Assembly (NCBI GenBank): GCA_964346175.1
Contig: CAYFTG010000001.1
Location: forward strand, 1 to 64,000
DNA length: 64,000 nt
Source: DTU032 sp964346175
GTDB taxonomy: Bacteria > Bacillota > Clostridia > Saccharofermentanales > DTU023
Direction: 5' to 3'
Shown here piece after piece: positions 61,856 to 64,000 of the stretch. The notes beneath the pieces were generated by a model. The model was given only the letters and a program-made list of their open reading frames with translations. It was not told where the DNA came from and searched no databases. The stretch's first letter is position 1; the number at the start of each line of letters is the position of its first letter. A program made the translations under genes and the position numbers.

Positions 61856-62748
61856 CGCGAAGTATCCACAGGCAAAAAGCCGCGACCGTAGGCTTCGTCA
61901 TAAGAAGTGACGATCACCATCACATCATCGTCAATTTCTCTGACCAGCGCATGCAATTCTGCAAGCTGAGAACGACTACAAGCGCAGAGAATCACATCTT
62001 TTTCCGCCTCAGTATAGCTGCCCTTGCCGTTGAGCACAGTGGCTCCGCGGACAAGCTTTGATGTAATGGCATGACTCATGGCTTTAGTATGCTCCGGATC
62101 CGTTATGATCACAGCCAGTTTTCCCGAGACAAAACCGTAAAGGAGCTTGTCCATAACCATAGTCAAAATCGCACTGTAGACAAAGCCGTACAAAATGGCA
62201 TCTATGTTTCCGTAGACCAATCCTCCGGAAAGTATGATAATACCATCGATGGCCATCGTTACTTGACCCAGCGACATGTGCGGCTGCTTTCTCCGGATGG
62301 ACATAATAATTAAGTCGGAACCGCCTGAGCTGCTGCCGTTATGATAAATAACGGCCAGCCCAATACCTACCAAAGCGCCGGCAAATATTGCCGAGAGCAG
62401 CCGCTCGCCGGAATAAACAGGCAAAAGGGGGCAGACCATATCGATAAACAAAGTGCTGACCAACACAGTCCTAAAGGTTCGGGCTAGAAAATTGCTGCCA
62501 AGCGTTTTGAAGGAAATGGCGATAATGGGGATGTTGATTAAGAGAGTTCCCAAGCCTATTGGCAGACCGCTAAAATAGTTAAGAATGATGGCCAAGCCAG
62601 AAACCCCACCGGGAGCGAAGTCGGCAGCTGATACGAAATTATAAATACCGATGCCGAAAAAAATGGAACCTATAAGGTCAAAAAGCAAATCACGTGAAAA
62701 TTTCTTGATTTTTTTCCTCGTAATAACTCCTTGTAAAGCAGACTTCAT
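61852..62748 (-). CDS. YitT family membrane protein (DUF161/DUF2179)
   Basis: 298 aa. About five hydrophobic segments fill residues 20-205, with the family motifs ADFAPGGVSGLAIILNYFSG and GSSSGGSDLIIMSIRRK. The C-terminal soluble DUF2179 domain (about 215-295) has GATVLNGKGSYTEAEKDVILC. Function is not established. AGAGGG lies 5 nt before ATG. Confidence 0.9.
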   Translation of the reverse strand: MKSALQGVITRKKIKKFSRDLLFDLIGSIFFGIGIYNFVSAADFAPGGVSGLAIILNYFSGLPIGLGTLLINIPIIAISFKTLGSNFLARTFRTVLVSTLFIDMVCPLLPVYSGERLLSAIFAGALVGIGLAVIYHNGSSSGGSDLIIMSIRRKQPHMSLGQVTMAIDGIIILSGGLVYGNIDAILYGFVYSAILTMVMDKLLYGFVSGKLAVIITDPEHTKAMSHAITSKLVRGATVLNGKGSYTEAEKDVILCACSRSQLAELHALVREIDDDVMVIVTSYDEAYGRGFLPVDTSR

Positions 62749-62819
62749 TTAACCCTCTTTCAAGCGCTCGCACCTAAGATGCGAAGATATGCAGACCTAA
62801 ATAAAGCTAGGCACAAAAA

Positions 62820-63962
62820 TTAATTTGTCAAAAAATTGATTAGCGTCCTGGCTGTCGAGCTGTGATTAAAGCCTCCGACTTCCTGACCATATCGATTATA
62901 GAACATCCACATGTCCGATGTCCGTGGAATCTGCATTTGATTCCTGCTATAAGACAAGTAGGTATGTGCGTTGTTAACGTAAGACATGACATTCATATTC
63001 GTGGCCACAGAAGGCAGCACCACAGTGGCTACATTATATATCGTGGGGGCGCTACTCACGGCTAGCTGGTTTAGCACCGCATTCAACACCTTGCGCTGTC
63101 TGCCCATACGGTAAAAGTCACTATCTATTTTACGCAAGCGGACATAGCGTAGCGCCTGTGAGCTCGTGGCGACATTGTTGCCTGGGTTCATGCCCAAGGC
63201 GTTAGCTTCCGCATTGCTCAGATAGATATTCACGCCACCCATGACGTCAATAGCTTTTATAAACGAGTTGAAGTTAAAGATTACATAATTATTAATCGGT
63301 ATGCGGAAATTGTTCTCGATCGTACGAATCAGCAAATTAGGGCCACCGTATGCATAGGCAGCGTTCAGAAGGTTTTGTCCGTAACCGGGGATGTTTACGT
63401 TAGCAGCTCTATAAAGAGATACTAAATTCAACTTCCTCGTATTATGGTTGAGCGATGCGATAATCATCACGTCCGACCTGCCGGAGAAAGAAGCGGTATC
63501 AGTGCCGATAATGAGGATGTTTTCGATACCGTTCATTGACTGGAGCGGAATCGCCTGATTAACCTCTTCGTAAGATTGTTGAGCCTTGCTCACGTTAGAC
63601 TTATCTTCACTACCACTAGGGATAATTGTTTCGCCGATTATATCTTCCAAATCATCACGCGGGATTGAAGCGTGATCAACATCACCCCAAGTTTTCGACA
63701 AAGCATCTTCGGGCAACCAAGAGATATCGCTGTTCTCAGGGTCCTCCCACTGCGGGTTATTTAGCTGGATTTCATCGGGATCGCGGACCCGTCCCTTTAA
63801 ATCGGCGATGGCTACACCACCAACCGTAATGATGGACAAGATAATTCCTACCAATACACCTGAGATAACAAGGTGCAGAGGATAAAGACTCTTAAACCTC
63901 TTAAAGAAGCTCTTGCGCTTCCTTGTCTGTTCTCGGGATTTCTTGAGTTTTTTTGCGGCCAC
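62820..63962 (-). CDS. LytR-CpsA-Psr (LCP) family cell-wall ligase
   Basis: 380 aa. The start is set at GTG 63962, because AGGAG lies 8 nt upstream; the frame also runs to 63989, where no SD is seen. A basic cytoplasmic tail and one membrane segment (about 27-50) precede the extracellular LCP domain: ENILIIGTDTASFSGRSDVM, a conserved Arg in SLYRAANVNIPGYG, and the basic RMGRQRKVLNAV stretch. LCP enzymes attach teichoic acids or polysaccharides to peptidoglycan. It could work with the LTA-synthase-like protein and the PBP. The first residues may extend further. Confidence 0.9.
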   Translation of the reverse strand: MAAKKLKKSREQTRKRKSFFKRFKSLYPLHLVISGVLVGIILSIITVGGVAIADLKGRVRDPDEIQLNNPQWEDPENSDISWLPEDALSKTWGDVDHASIPRDDLEDIIGETIIPSGSEDKSNVSKAQQSYEEVNQAIPLQSMNGIENILIIGTDTASFSGRSDVMIIASLNHNTRKLNLVSLYRAANVNIPGYGQNLLNAAYAYGGPNLLIRTIENNFRIPINNYVIFNFNSFIKAIDVMGGVNIYLSNAEANALGMNPGNNVATSSQALRYVRLRKIDSDFYRMGRQRKVLNAVLNQLAVSSAPTIYNVATVVLPSVATNMNVMSYVNNAHTYLSYSRNQMQIPRTSDMWMFYNRYGQEVGGFNHSSTARTLINFLTN

Positions 63963-64000
63963 AGTAACATCTCCTGACAAACGCGGCACCGGGAGACCCG

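Noticed and set aside
63963..63989. Earlier GTG start for the LCP gene
   Set aside because: No SD upstream of 63989, whereas AGGAG precedes GTG 63962.

Overview
The window looks like a chromosomal segment of a low-to-mid GC Gram-positive anaerobe of the Clostridia. The evidence is the order SRP RNA-dnaX-ebfC-recR, the mazG-rqcP-divIC cluster, a BMP-type nucleoside ABC transporter, a clostridial-type Tad locus with a Flp1-like pilin and an FHA protein, a YhaM-type nuclease, and many lipoproteins and cell-wall proteins of single-membrane bacteria. The genus cannot be fixed from the sequence alone. It is a draft assembly: two runs of exactly 100 N (46429-46528 and 47994-48093) each interrupt a gene. 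I see no rRNA, CRISPR array, insertion sequence, prophage or integron.

Layout. 1-4600: end of a lipoprotein gene, SRP RNA, dnaX, ebfC, recR, pepT. 4670-6240 (minus): mazG, rqcP (S4) and divIC. 6410-13090: lplA, a HerA-like ATPase, thrC, mobA, trpS. 13240-13430: tRNA-Phe and tRNA-Asp. 13546-15286: a THEP1-like NTPase and XdhC. 15522-20764: histidine degradation (hutU, ftcD, hutI) and a PHP phosphatase. 20827-25051: a purine/nucleoside deaminase, an XRE regulator fused to a GIN domain, and an LTA-synthase-like sulfatase. 25268-30602: a compact Tad pilus/secretion locus in which TadB and TadC are one polypeptide. 30603-33001: upp and an RNA methyltransferase. 33465-38519: a BMP lipoprotein with ABC ATPase and two permeases (nucleoside uptake). 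38622-42210: lpdA, ridA, mgtE and a zinc-ribbon microprotein. 42337-46337: a DHHW lipoprotein, a DUF218 protein and an orphan solute-binding lipoprotein. 46334-49682: a gapped nitroreductase, a YhaM-like nuclease, a gapped PPC-domain protein and an FAD oxidoreductase. 49691-53894: a Zn/Mn ABC transporter with a glycosyltransferase. 54048-56631: an epimerase and a lipoprotein-nuclease-MsrA-MsrB fusion. 56778-63962: mtaD, a class A PBP, a D-2-hydroxyacid dehydrogenase, a YitT protein and an LCP ligase.

How the genes fit together. Urocanate is processed by HutU, HutI and FtcD to glutamate and formimino-folate, but HutH is not in the window. The BMP transporter, Upp and the deaminases MtaD and the CDA-fold protein point to nucleoside and base salvage. 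LplA and a lone dihydrolipoyl dehydrogenase point to lipoate-dependent chemistry, such as glycine cleavage, encoded elsewhere. MobA, XdhC and the NTPase suggest a molybdenum hydroxylase elsewhere. The genome is compact: several convergent pairs overlap at their stop codons.

The items most worth a second look are the nuclease-MsrA-MsrB fusion with an internal ribosome binding site, the fused TadB-TadC in a minimal Tad locus, the XRE-GIN fusion, and the solitary HerA-like ATPase. I found no clear new defence system.
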